Below, piece by piece: positions 1 through 7,530 of a DNA stretch of 64,000 nt. A program made the position numbers and the translations under genes. The notes below the pieces were generated by a model. The model was not told the DNA's origin, ran no database searches, and saw only the letters and a list, made by a program, of their open reading frames with translations. The number at the start of each line of letters is the position of its first letter. Position 1 is the stretch's first letter. Source of the stretch: Microbacterium caowuchunii (lineage in GTDB: Bacteria > Actinomycetota > Actinomycetes > Actinomycetales > Microbacteriaceae); the NCBI RefSeq assembly GCF_008727755.1, contig NZ_CP044231.1:248001-312000 (forward strand), read 5' to 3'.

Positions 1-393
1 CTTGTCCTCCGTCAGCTTGTGGGCGTAGACGACCACGGCCGATTTCCCGGACGAGACGGTCGACTGCACCCGGTTCCGGAATTCCGCATCCAGACTCGTC
101 TTGTCCAGGCCCGCGAACAGCGCGCCGAACAGTCCGCCGAAGACCAGGCCGACGACGGGGACGAAGAACAGGATGCCGATGAGGGTGCCGAACAGCGCGC
201 CGCCCGCCACCCCGTATCCGATCTTGCCCGCCGGGCCCGGGTACTCCACGCGCGTCTTGCCGTCGGCATCCACCTTCACCAGCGCGAGACCTGCGAGCTC
301 CACCACCAGGTCGTTCTGCAGCTCCTGGATCTTGTTGTAGGCGCTCTCCGCGTCGGCCTCGGAGTCGAATGCGATCACGATCAGTTCAGCCAT
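1..393 (-). CDS. DUF1269-type membrane protein (3' end outside window)
   Basis: The 131 visible codons start at the ATG complementary to 391-393, preceded by a good ribosome site (GAGGAG, five bases upstream). The first 50 residues form a soluble alpha/beta segment beginning MAELIVIAFDSEADAE, like the DUF1269 family, which is often annotated only as a membrane protein of unknown function. Residues about 58-95 are glycine-rich and hydrophobic (GGALFGTLIGILFF, then VFGGLFGALFAG) and look like a helical hairpin. The gene reads leftward off the window, so its C-terminus and downstream partners cannot be seen. Its biochemical role is unknown; the family assignment is by recognised pattern. Confidence 0.8.
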   Translation of the reverse strand, partial: MAELIVIAFDSEADAESAYNKIQELQNDLVVELAGLALVKVDADGKTRVEYPGPAGKIGYGVAGGALFGTLIGILFFVPVVGLVFGGLFGALFAGLDKTSLDAEFRNRVQSTVSSGKSAVVVYAHKLTEDK

Positions 394-605
394 GAGCTCC
401 TCGTTTCTGAGCCGCCCACAGCCACCCGCACGCCATGGGCAGCGGTCGGGAGCCGGCCACCATCGGCCGACCCGCTGTCTGTCGAAGGAGCGTGACACGG
501 ATGCGGATCGGGGACAAGAGTCCAAAGGGGCCGCGATCCCCGACCCTTCCGAGTGCAGGGGTCAAGGCCGTGGCGCACCCCTCGCCGAGGAGGTAGACCC
601 GAGCC
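394..605. other. Intergenic, no feature seen
   Basis: This 212-base gap lies between two divergently transcribed genes and must hold both promoters. I see no clear hexamer pair, hairpin or conserved small reading frame in it. Confidence 0.5.
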
Positions 606-962
606 ATGACACGCGCGAGTGATTGGCTCACCGGCTATGAGCGGGCATGGCGCAGCAAGGAGCCGGCGGACGTCCGGGCCCTGTTCACCGAGGATGCCGA
701 GTACCGATTCCGTCCCGACGACCCCGAGCCCGTGGTCGGGATCGACGCCATCGTGGAGATGTGGCAGGAGGAGGAACCCGCCGAGCCCGTGTACGACCTC
801 CGGGTGCTCATCGAGGACGACGATCTGGGCATCATCACCGGATGGGTCGACTACCCGGGCCACGAGAAGTACTCGAACCTCTGGGAGGTGCACTTCGCGC
901 CGGATGGCCGTGCGCATCGGTTCGTGGAGTGGTTCATGACCCCGCCGCAAGCCACGGCGTGA
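606..962 (+). CDS. SnoaL/NTF2-like fold protein
   Basis: A 118-residue protein with the NTF2-like (SnoaL) layout. The N-terminal helix has the typical WLTGYERAWRSKEPADVRALF pattern in shortened form (W..GYE.AW...D...LF). It is followed by YRF....EPVVGIDAIVEMW and a C-terminal strand ending RFVEWFM. Such single-domain proteins are small cone-shaped enzymes or ligand binders; nothing here fixes a substrate. AGGAGG occurs at 589-594, somewhat far (about 11 bases) from the ATG. It stands alone, convergent with the beta-lactamase-like gene 50 bases downstream. Fold assignment is reasonably secure, function unknown. Confidence 0.8.
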   Translation: MTRASDWLTGYERAWRSKEPADVRALFTEDAEYRFRPDDPEPVVGIDAIVEMWQEEEPAEPVYDLRVLIEDDDLGIITGWVDYPGHEKYSNLWEVHFAPDGRAHRFVEWFMTPPQATA

Positions 963-1012
963 CATGTGGATCGGATGGATGCAGCTCGACCCGACGGGTC
1001 CGACGCCGCATC

Positions 1013-2272
1013 TCACTCGCTGCACGTCTGGGTGGGCACCTCGCTGACCGTCGACGGGAAGAGGGGGCGCAGCGCCTGGGTGACCTGGAAGATCTCCTCG
1101 CCGGTTCCGCCGTCGCCGTTGGCGAAGGCGACGAACACGGCATCCGTGCCGGTGAAGTAAGTGACGTTCGTGCCGTACCCGGGCTCCGCGCCGGTGTGCC
1201 CGAGTGCGAGGATGCATCGCGTGGCGACGTCCCGGTGCACCATCACCCCCAGCCCGTAGCCGAGTCCGTCGGTCTCGGAGCCGGGCGCCGCGGCGTACCG
1301 GGCGCGCAGCAGATCCGGAGCGATACCCGCCCCCGACCCCAGGGCCCGGCCCCAGGCGTGCATGTCGTCCAGGGTGGACACCATGCCGCCGGCAGCCCAG
1401 CTCTCCGCGTTGGACCACTCGATCGTGTCCGTGGGCTGCGGCATCCCAGGGCAGAACAGGCTGTACCCGTGTGTCGAGGGAGCTTCCACCTGCCCGTCGG
1501 GGGCGAACCGGCTGCGGTTCATGCCGAACGGTTCGATGATCCGGGCCTGGATCAGACCGGCGAGGTCGTCGCCGGTCTGACGCTCGAGGATGCGTCCGAG
1601 GATGAACGTGTTGAAGCCCGAGTAGCTGAATCCCTCGCCCGGGGCGAAGCCGGTCCGCGGCGTCGCCGCTCCGATGGCGATCACACGCTCCGGATCGGGA
1701 CTCGCCTGCGGGTCCGCACAGATGCGCTCGATCTGCTCCATCCCCGGCGGGCCGATGCCGCTGGACATGTTCATCAGCATCCTGACGGTGATGCGGGAGG
1801 CCTCGGGGAACTCCGGGTACCAGCGGTCGATCGTGTCCTCCAGGGCGATGCCGGATGTGCCTTCGCCGATGATCTGCAGGGCGACGCTGGTGACGATGCT
1901 CTTGGTGATGCTGCCGATCTTCTGCTGGTTGCCCGCTTTCATCGGCTCGCCGGTCTCGAGGTTCGCCGTCCCGCGCGATGCCACCCACTCGCCATGGCCG
2001 GGGATCCAGAGTCCGACGAGGATGCCGGGAAGCTGGGTCGCGCCGAACGATTCGTCCAGCGCCGCCTCCAGCGCGGTCACGAGCTCGGGGTCCATCGACG
2101 AACCGGGTGTCCGACCCTGGCCGGTCGGAGTCGGTGAGGCATCCGACGCTGCCGGCGCCGTCACGCATGCGGTGAGGCCGGTGCACAGGGCCGCGGCGGC
2201 GGCCAGCCCGATCACCGTGCGGAGGAGGGATCGGCGGCCACCGTCCCGGTCGACCCGTCGTGACATCCGCAT
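1013..2272 (-). CDS. Serine hydrolase lipoprotein, class C beta-lactamase family
   Basis: A 419-residue exported serine hydrolase. The N-terminus has basic residues, a hydrophobic stretch and the lipobox LTAC near residue 30, so it should be a lipoprotein. Catalytic motifs of the class C/DD-peptidase fold are visible: SITK (SxxK) within KIGSITKSIV, the YSG motif in GFSYSGFN, and an HTG box in LGHTGAEPGYG replacing KTG. Family members include D-aminopeptidases, esterases and cell-wall DD-peptidases, so true beta-lactam hydrolysis cannot be claimed. The start at 2272 (MRMSRR) lies just before the signal peptide; an alternative ATG is at 2266. Upstream is an unusual run of nine G on the coding strand. 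Confidence 0.88.
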   Translation of the reverse strand: MRMSRRVDRDGGRRSLLRTVIGLAAAAALCTGLTACVTAPAASDASPTPTGQGRTPGSSMDPELVTALEAALDESFGATQLPGILVGLWIPGHGEWVASRGTANLETGEPMKAGNQQKIGSITKSIVTSVALQIIGEGTSGIALEDTIDRWYPEFPEASRITVRMLMNMSSGIGPPGMEQIERICADPQASPDPERVIAIGAATPRTGFAPGEGFSYSGFNTFILGRILERQTGDDLAGLIQARIIEPFGMNRSRFAPDGQVEAPSTHGYSLFCPGMPQPTDTIEWSNAESWAAGGMVSTLDDMHAWGRALGSGAGIAPDLLRARYAAAPGSETDGLGYGLGVMVHRDVATRCILALGHTGAEPGYGTNVTYFTGTDAVFVAFANGDGGTGEEIFQVTQALRPLFPSTVSEVPTQTCSE

Positions 2273-2412
2273 CCGCGCCCCCCCCCGGTCCTGTCGGTCG
2301 TACCTCCAGGATCTGGCCCTCAACCTATCCACGATGACGACGGCGCGATACCCCGCACGGCGCAGTGGGTAGCGCGGCGTCTCGCCGGCCCGGTCGGCCG
2401 GCGACGGAGCCG

Positions 2413-2699
2413 TCAGATCGCGGTGTAGCCGCCGTCGATCAGATACTTCTGCACGAGGGCGTCGTACGCCTCTCGCGGGAGCGCCTCCAGGAGGGGGTGT
2501 CCATGTAGCCCGGATGGACCGAGTTGATCCGCACTCCCTGCGCGGCATACGCGGCTCGCGCCGACTTCGTCATGCCCGCGACGCCGTGCTTGGCGGCCGC
2601 GTACGGGGCCGCCGTCGGCTCGCCGACCACGCCCAGGATCGACGACGTGTTGACGGTCGCGCCGCCGCCGGCCGCGATGATCGCGGGATCTCGTACCGC
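2413..2699 (-). pseudogene. Short-chain dehydrogenase remnant (frameshifted, truncated)
   Basis: Only the C-terminal half of an SDR is recognisable. One frame gives AGGGATVNTSSILGVVG, the catalytic Tyr/Lys pair in YAAAKHG, and RINSVHPGYMDTP. The next segment, LLEALPREAYDALV, continues in another frame after a missing base in a G5 tract (2493-2497). It then jumps directly to the SDR C-terminus LIDGGYTAI and TGA, lacking about 30 residues that normally lie between. A second shift near 2688 separates a preceding YEIP. The Rossmann half with the cofactor loop is absent. At least two frameshifts plus deletions make function very unlikely. Confidence 0.8.
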
Positions 2700-2775
2700 T
2701 GACGGGCAGCCGCGAAGGCGGCAGGGGCGCGCTCGAATGACGACGGCAGCCGGGCAGACCGTGAGGATCCGGTGG

Positions 2776-3363
2776 CTACTCGTCGTAGGGATAGACGAAC
2801 TCGAAGTCGGGGACGGCTTCGGGGTTGAGGACGAGTACCTGGCCCGGCTGGATCGCCTCATAGCCTTTGAGACCGTTCAACAGGGGGACCGCATTGCCGT
2901 TGTTGAGGCAGAACCGGTCGCCGATCGCCCACGGGGAGTCGCCGGGTTCGACGGTGTATGTCGCGATGCGGCCGTCCGCCGCATAACCGACATCACCGAC
3001 CGCGAACTCCCGCGGCCCCATGTCGACGAGGTCGGGGCCGAGGAGGCTCGCGCGCCAGGGGCTGCCGTCGTCCCTCGTGATGTTGATGAACGACGATGCC
3101 GTGCAGTCGCCGGGACCGCCCGCGGGGATGGAGACGCCTTCGCCGATGTCCACATAGCCTTCGGGAAGCTCGGCGGTCGAGGCCGCCCGCTGTCCGGCGG
3201 GTTCCGACTCGGGTTCGGGCTCTTCGAGCAGCTTCGCTGTGTTGCTGCCCAGGGCTTGCGCGGTGGTGACGACTGACGACACCGCCGGGAGCGCGAGGGC
3301 GAAGAGGCCGACGACCGCCAGGCCGGCAACCCCCCAGCTGATCTTCTTCGTCGTGCTGTTCAC
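2776..3363 (-). CDS. Membrane-anchored LysM-like protein
   Basis: A 195-residue protein starting at GTG with a GGGAGG site four bases upstream. Residues about 9-38 are a hydrophobic signal or anchor segment. An acidic linker follows (EEPEPESEPAG) and then an extracellular part. The C-terminal 60 residues read TYTVEPGDSPWAIGDRFC...LNGL...IQPGQVLVL, the pattern of a LysM peptidoglycan-binding repeat. A role at the cell wall is inferred from this. Two cysteines (in GDCTAS and RFCLN) could form a disulfide. No enzymatic domain is visible. Confidence 0.8.
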   Translation of the reverse strand: MNSTTKKISWGVAGLAVVGLFALALPAVSSVVTTAQALGSNTAKLLEEPEPESEPAGQRAASTAELPEGYVDIGEGVSIPAGGPGDCTASSFINITRDDGSPWRASLLGPDLVDMGPREFAVGDVGYAADGRIATYTVEPGDSPWAIGDRFCLNNGNAVPLLNGLKGYEAIQPGQVLVLNPEAVPDFEFVYPYDE

Positions 3364-3379
3364 GATCCTCCCCGCTCGG

Positions 3380-3628
3380 CTAGGTCTGCTGGCGGGCGCG
3401 CTCTGTCGAGGCCGACCGCCGTCCGATCGACAACCAGGCGATAGGCCCGAGCACGGGAAGAAGGAGCGTGACCAGGGTCCACCCCAACGCCTGAGCTGAG
3501 GTCAGGCGCTTGGCTGAGCGGGCGAGCGAGATCAGAGCCACAACGACAAGGCAGATCGTGAGCGCCGTGATCGTCGACCAGGCGATGTCGTACCCGGCTG
3601 GAAGCAGAGGATTCTGCAGGTCGCGCAT
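3380..3628 (-). CDS. Small PLDc_N-like membrane protein
   Basis: An 82-residue protein with two predicted membrane helices (about 16-37 and 45-66). The second carries the GPIAWLSIGRR signature of the phospholipase D-nuclease N-terminal domain, the membrane segment that also begins cardiolipin synthases. There is no HKD catalytic domain, so it is a stand-alone anchor-like protein of unknown role. It lies 16 bases upstream of the LysM gene on the same strand and probably shares its transcript. The start codon sits six bases after TAGGTT, suggesting a leaderless message. Confidence 0.8.
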   Translation of the reverse strand: MRDLQNPLLPAGYDIAWSTITALTICLVVVALISLARSAKRLTSAQALGWTLVTLLLPVLGPIAWLSIGRRSASTERARQQT

Positions 3629-3634
3629 GCTCCC

Positions 3635-3640
3635 AACCTA
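3635..3640 (-). promoter_or_regulatory. -10 box TAGGTT of leaderless promoter
   Basis: On the minus strand TAGGTT is followed by exactly six bases and the ATG of the PLDc_N-like gene. No convincing -35 is visible. Confidence 0.5.
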
Positions 3641-3692
3641 TGAGACGGCGCGAGGGGAAGGCCAGAGTGAGATGCGTCGGGACGGTCCGGAG

Positions 3693-3736
3693 GGGAAAAG
3701 CAAAACCCCCGCCATGTAGAAGCTAGGCGAGGGTTT
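3693..3736 (-). terminator. Rho-independent terminator of tRNA cluster
   Basis: Arms 3703-3713 and 3726-3736 form an 11-bp stem with one mismatch around a 12-base loop. On the minus strand it is followed by TTTTGCTTTT. It lies directly downstream of tRNA-Phe, the last gene of the Glu-Asp-Phe tRNA set. Confidence 0.8.
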
Positions 3737-3763
3737 CTGGGATCACTGTAATGATGATCCTTG

Positions 3764-3836
3764 TGGCTCCGACCGGCATCGATCCGGTGACCTTTCGATT
3801 TTCAGTCGAACGCTCTACCAACTGAGCTACAGAGCC
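3764..3836 (-). tRNA. tRNA-Phe (GAA)
   Basis: A 73-base cloverleaf: 5' GGCTCTG pairs with 3' CGGAGCC plus discriminator A. The anticodon stem-loop reads CGACT-GAAAA-TCG with anticodon GAA. CCA is not encoded. It is third in the minus-strand tRNA cluster. Confidence 0.95.
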
Positions 3837-3902
3837 GCGCGGCACGAATGTCGCGCCCGAGACGAAAGGCCCTCTCCAGAAGAAAGGGCCCGTCGCTCAG
3901 AG

Positions 3903-3976
3903 CGACCCTGACGGGACTTGAACCCGCGACCTCCGCCGTGACAGGGCGGCACGCTAACCAACTGCGCTACAGGGCC
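3903..3976 (-). tRNA. tRNA-Asp (GTC)
   Basis: A 74-base cloverleaf with acceptor GGCCCTG/CAGGGTC and discriminator G. The anticodon arm is CCGCC-CTGTCAC-GGCGG, anticodon GTC. CCA is not encoded. Confidence 0.95.
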
Positions 3977-4004
3977 TTGATGTATTCAATTGTATGTCGG
4001 TGAG

Positions 4005-4077
4005 TGACCCCAACGGGATTCGAACCCGTGCTACCGCCGTGAAAGGGCGGCGTCCTAGGCCGCTAAACGATGGGGCC
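4005..4077 (-). tRNA. tRNA-Glu (TTC)
   Basis: A 73-base cloverleaf with acceptor GGCCCCA/TGGGGTC. The anticodon arm is CCGCC-CTTTCAC-GGCGG, anticodon TTC. It is first in the minus-strand cluster, so the cluster promoter lies above 4077. Confidence 0.95.
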
Positions 4078-4260
4078 GAGCGAACCCGGTGGGCTCACGC
4101 TTACCGAAGGTCAAGCATACGCATCCCTCCGCCGTTGCGCCAAATCGAGATCGCGGCCGTGTCCGCGCGCCGCCCGCGCCATGGGCTGAGACGGAGGGAG
4201 GATGACGCGAGCACGCCTTCGCCCTCAGGTGACGAAAACGCCCCGGACCGGGCAAAACTG

Positions 4261-4288
4261 TTGCGCATGTGAGTGAAGTTGTTACTGT
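4261..4288 (+). promoter_or_regulatory. Probable promoter of M23 peptidase gene
   Basis: TTGCGC (4261-4266) and TACTGT (4283-4288) are separated by 16 bases. A start site near 4295 would exclude an upstream GTG at 4269 and favour the GTG at 4320, which has its own ribosome site. Confidence 0.4.
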
Positions 4289-4319
4289 GTTCAAAGTTGT
4301 GCTGTACGGAGAGGCTCCT

Positions 4320-5741
4320 GTGACACCCGAAGAATTCCCGCCGGCGGAGGATTGCGATTGCGCTCCGACGCCTCGTGAGCGTGCGCGCCTCTGGCCAGGC
4401 GTGACCCGCCGGGGCGCCCTCGGCGTCGGTGCGCTCGGCGTCGTGGGGCTCGGAGTCGTGGCCGGTCCGCACATGCCGCGGGCCTTCGCCATCGAGGGCT
4501 ACCCCTCCTGGGATGACGTGCAGCGTGCCAAGAACAACGAGTCGGCGAAGAACTCCGAGATCTCTCGCATCGAGGGACTCATCGCCCAACTGCAGGCTGA
4601 TGTCGCGAACAAGCAGGCGATCGCGCTGCAGAAGTCGAACGAGTTCTTCGCGGCGCAGCAGGCGTTCTTCGACGCCGCTTTCCGCGCGGACTCGCTGCAG
4701 ACGCAGGCCGACGCGCAGGCCGCCGCGGCGACCGAAGCGGCCAACAAGGCCGGTCGCGTCGCGAGCCAGCTCTACCGCTCCGGCGGCGACGACACGTCGA
4801 TGCAGCTGTTCTTCACGGGATCAGCGGCGGGTGCCGACGACCTGCTCGACCGGCTCGGCACCATGGACAAGCTCCTCGAGCGCAACCAGGCGGTGTACGC
4901 GGATGCGGTCACCGCGCGCAACGCCGCGGTGGTGCTCACCGATCAGGCCAAGTCGGCGCGCGACGAGCGCGACAAGCTCCAGCAGGCGGCCGAGGTCGCC
5001 ATGCAGGAGTCGCAGGCGGCAGCGGACGCGGCCCAGGCGGCCCTCGACGCGCAGAACGCGCACCTGAGTGAACTGCAGGCGCAGCTCGCCGCGCTCAAGG
5101 ACACCACGGCCAAGACCGTCGCCGACTACCAAGCCGGCGTCGCGGAGCAGCGGCGCCGTGAGGAAGAAGAGCGCAAGGCGCGTGAGGCAGCGGCCGCGGC
5201 CGCGGCGGCGGAAGCCGCCCGCCGTGCCGCCGAGGAGGCCGCCAAGAACAACCAGGGCGGCGGAGGCGGTGGTGGCGGCGGCGGCGGCGGAGGCGGTGGC
5301 GGTGGCGCTCCCGTCAACAACGGCTCCGGATGGGTGCGCCCGACCGCGGGCGGCGTGTCCAGCGAGTACGGGCCGCGGTACTCCCAGTGCGGACCCAGCT
5401 ATTGCGCCAGCGGCACCCATTACGGCACGGACTTCGGTACCGGATGCTGGGGGAACATCTACGCCGCCGCTGCCGGCACGGTCAGCTATGCCGGCGGCAA
5501 CGGCGGATACGGGAACTTCGTACGGATCGAGCACGGTGGCGGCGTCGCGACCGGGTATGCGCACATCGTGGGCGGCGGCATCCGCGTCTCGCGTGGACAG
5601 TGGGTCAACGCCGGTCAGGTCATCGCGCACGTCGGAAACACGGGGAACTCGTTCGGCTGCCACCTGCACTTCGAGGTCTACGTCAACGGCGGCACGACCA
5701 ACCCGCGGCACTTCCTCGCGAACCGCGGCGTGTGGATCTAG
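4320..5741 (+). CDS. Secreted coiled-coil M23 (LytM) peptidase
   Basis: A cell-wall hydrolase of about 473 residues. GTG at 4320 is chosen because GGAGAGG lies six bases upstream; the frame stays open to a GTG at 4269. A twin-arginine segment (TRRGALGVGALG) precedes a hydrophobic core and AFA cleavage site, so Tat export is likely. The middle is a long Ala/Glu/Gln-rich coiled coil that becomes charged (RRREEEERKAREAAAA). A linker of about 17 consecutive glycines follows, then the M23 domain with zinc ligands HYGTDFG, a YAH motif and HLHFEV. This resembles the coiled-coil plus LytM proteins (EnvC/PcsB style) that act in septal peptidoglycan cleavage. All metal ligands are present, so it should be active. 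Confidence 0.93.
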   Translation: MTPEEFPPAEDCDCAPTPRERARLWPGVTRRGALGVGALGVVGLGVVAGPHMPRAFAIEGYPSWDDVQRAKNNESAKNSEISRIEGLIAQLQADVANKQAIALQKSNEFFAAQQAFFDAAFRADSLQTQADAQAAAATEAANKAGRVASQLYRSGGDDTSMQLFFTGSAAGADDLLDRLGTMDKLLERNQAVYADAVTARNAAVVLTDQAKSARDERDKLQQAAEVAMQESQAAADAAQAALDAQNAHLSELQAQLAALKDTTAKTVADYQAGVAEQRRREEEERKAREAAAAAAAAEAARRAAEEAAKNNQGGGGGGGGGGGGGGGGGAPVNNGSGWVRPTAGGVSSEYGPRYSQCGPSYCASGTHYGTDFGTGCWGNIYAAAAGTVSYAGGNGGYGNFVRIEHGGGVATGYAHIVGGGIRVSRGQWVNAGQVIAHVGNTGNSFGCHLHFEVYVNGGTTNPRHFLANRGVWI

Positions 5742-5758
5742 ACCGCCCCTGAAACGAG

Positions 5759-5800
5759 GAGGAGCGGATGCCGGTCGCCCGGCATCCGCTCCTCGTCTTT
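5759..5800. terminator. Bidirectional terminator between M23 gene and ppa
   Basis: A perfect 16-bp stem (5759-5774 with 5779-5794) around a 4-base loop, followed by GTCTTT on the plus strand. It lies between two convergent genes and can serve both. Confidence 0.85.
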
Positions 5801-5813
5801 CGCAGCGTCTGAG

Positions 5814-6347
5814 TCAGACGGTCTTGGGGGACTCGCCCTCACCCTGCGTGCGGGTCTCGCCCTCGTGCTCCTCGAAGCGGGTGAACGCCTCGGAGACGAG
5901 ACGTTCGGCCTCGGCCGCGTCGCCCCAGGCGTCGACCTTGACCCACTTGCCGGGCTCGAGGTCCTTGTAGTGCTCGAAGAAGTGGTTGATCTCGCCCTTG
6001 GTCCACTCGTCGATGTCGCCGACGTCCTGGATGTGCGCCCAGCGCGGGTCCTTGGCGAGCACCGCCACGACCTTGTCGTCGCCGCCGGCCTCGTCGCTCA
6101 TCTTCAGGACGGCGACGGGGCGCACCTTGGCCATCACACCGGGGTAGATCTCCCGGTCGAGCAGGACCATGACGTCGAGCGGGTCGCCGTCCTCGCCCAG
6201 TGTGTTCTCGAAGAACCCGTAGTTGCTGGGGTATCCCATCGGGGTGAACAGGACGCGGTCGAGGAAGACCCGACCCGTGCCGTGGTCGACCTCGTACTTG
6301 ACGCGGCTGCCGCGCGGGATCTCGATGACGGCGTCGTATGCGCCCAT
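5814..6347 (-). CDS. ppa: Inorganic pyrophosphatase (family I)
   Basis: A 177-residue cytoplasmic enzyme hydrolysing pyrophosphate to phosphate, pulling nucleotide- and aminoacyl-forming reactions forward. It has the family I core: the opening VIEIPRGSRVKYE, the signature DGDPLDVMVL carrying the metal-binding aspartates, and KDPRW. A charged tail after residue 160 (EEHEGETRTQGEG) is typical of actinobacterial forms. An AAGGAG site precedes the ATG, and a TAGGCT -10 candidate lies at 6387-6392. It is convergent with the M23 gene and divergent from tilS, with an inverted-repeat element between. Confidence 0.97.
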   Translation of the reverse strand: MGAYDAVIEIPRGSRVKYEVDHGTGRVFLDRVLFTPMGYPSNYGFFENTLGEDGDPLDVMVLLDREIYPGVMAKVRPVAVLKMSDEAGGDDKVVAVLAKDPRWAHIQDVGDIDEWTKGEINHFFEHYKDLEPGKWVKVDAWGDAAEAERLVSEAFTRFEEHEGETRTQGEGESPKTV

Positions 6348-6431
6348 ACGTGTGCTCCTTCGGAGGTTCGGTGGATTCCGCGCACCAGCCTAGCCGCGTG
6401 ACCCGGGCGGCACCGGTGCCGTTCGGCCGTC

Positions 6432-6516
6432 GCGCGGCGCACAACTCCTGCAGATCGGGGGAGGGGGCCGCCGCGGGCGGCGGAGCCGGGCCGATTGCAG
6501 GAGTTGTGCGCCGCGC
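6432..6516. repeat. Inverted-repeat element, copy 1 (longest arms)
   Basis: The arms 6432-6452 and 6496-6516 are perfect complements over 21 bp and contain the family core CACAACTCCTGCA (6440-6452) and its complement (6496-6508). The outer core-to-core span is 69 bp. The interior is a GC-rich 43 bases unlike other copies. The right arm ends at the base before the TACGGT -10 box of tilS, so the element sits in the promoter of a housekeeping gene. Confidence 0.85.
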
Positions 6517-6522
6517 TACGGT
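6517..6522 (+). promoter_or_regulatory. -10 box TACGGT, leaderless tilS promoter
   Basis: TACGGT is followed by GGGAGC and then the tilS ATG at 6529. The -35 position falls inside the inverted-repeat element. Confidence 0.55.
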
Positions 6523-6528
6523 GGGAGC

Positions 6529-7521
6529 ATGCGTCCGAAGCTGGATCCTGCGGTCGCCGAGACCCGCCGAGCCGTACGGCCGGCCCTCGAGGGCCACACC
6601 ACCGTCCTGATCGCCTTCTCGGGCGGGGCGGACTCGCTCGCGCTCGCTGCCGCGGTCGCCTTCGAGGCGGAGAAGGCCGCCGTCCGGGCGATCGCCGTCA
6701 CGGTCGACCACGGGCTCCAGCCCGGTTCCGTCGCCGTCGCGGCCGAAGCGGCGGAGACGGCGCGGAGGCTCGGGCTCGAGGCCCACATCGTCGCCGTGGA
6801 GGTCGGCGACGAGGGAGGCCCGGAGGCCGCCGCGCGCGCGGCGCGCTACGAGGCCCTCCGCGACGCCGCCTACGACTACACCGCCTCCGCGGTGCTGCTC
6901 GGCCACACGCTCGACGATCAGGCGGAGACCGTGCTGCTCGGCCTCGCCCGGGGATCCGGTGCCGCGAGCCTGGCCGGGATGGCGCCCATCGTCGACGAGG
7001 ACGAGATCGCCTGGACGCGTCCGCTCCTCGGCGTCCGGCGGGCCACCACCGAGGCGGCGTGCGCCGCGCAGGGTCTGACCCCCTGGCACGACCCGCACAA
7101 CGAGGACCCGCAGTACGCCCGGGTCCGCACCCGCACCAGGGTGCTCCCGGTGCTGGAAGCGGAGCTCGGACCGGGCGTCGCGGAGGCGCTCGCGCGCACC
7201 GCCGAACAGCTGCGCGAGGACGCCGAGGCGTTCGCGGAGATGATCGACGAGACGATCGAGGACATCGTCGAGCCCGCCGAGGCGGGCATCGCGGTATCGG
7301 TCCCCGCGCTCGCGGCCAACCCCGCGGCGCTGCGCAACCGCATCATCCGCCACGTCGTCGCCAGCGAGTTCCACGTGTCGCTGAGCCGGACCCAGACCCT
7401 GGAGGTCGCGCGGCTCGTCACCGACTGGCGCGGCCAGGGTCCCATCGACCTGCCGGGCTGCCGCGCACACCGCGAGGGGCCCAGGATCGTCTTCACCTCG
7501 GCCACAGTTCCGGGCTCGTAG
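6529..7521 (+). CDS. tilS: tRNA(Ile)-lysidine synthetase
   Basis: A 330-residue ATP-dependent enzyme that attaches lysine to C34 of the CAU-anticodon tRNA-Ile, switching it to read AUA. The PP-loop ATP pyrophosphatase motif SGGADS is at residues 31-36, followed by VTVDHGLQ and GHTLDDQAETVLLGLARG, both diagnostic. A substrate-binding helical region follows; the larger C-terminal domains of E. coli TilS are absent, as is common in actinobacteria. It stands immediately upstream of hpt and ftsH, the conserved tilS-hpt-ftsH order. Confidence 0.95.
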   Translation: MRPKLDPAVAETRRAVRPALEGHTTVLIAFSGGADSLALAAAVAFEAEKAAVRAIAVTVDHGLQPGSVAVAAEAAETARRLGLEAHIVAVEVGDEGGPEAAARAARYEALRDAAYDYTASAVLLGHTLDDQAETVLLGLARGSGAASLAGMAPIVDEDEIAWTRPLLGVRRATTEAACAAQGLTPWHDPHNEDPQYARVRTRTRVLPVLEAELGPGVAEALARTAEQLREDAEAFAEMIDETIEDIVEPAEAGIAVSVPALAANPAALRNRIIRHVVASEFHVSLSRTQTLEVARLVTDWRGQGPIDLPGCRAHREGPRIVFTSATVPGS

Positions 7522-7524
7522 ACT
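7519..7524 (+). promoter_or_regulatory. -10 box TAGACT, leaderless hpt promoter
   Basis: TAGACT, six bases (CAACCC), then ATG of hpt at 7531. It overlaps the end of tilS, so hpt probably has its own leaderless message besides read-through. Confidence 0.55.
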
Positions 7525-7530
7525 CAACCC

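Noticed and set aside
4078..4319. Riboswitch (such as cyclic-di-AMP type) upstream of the secreted M23 peptidase
   Set aside because: The leader between the candidate promoter and the start is only about 30 bases, too short for such an aptamer.
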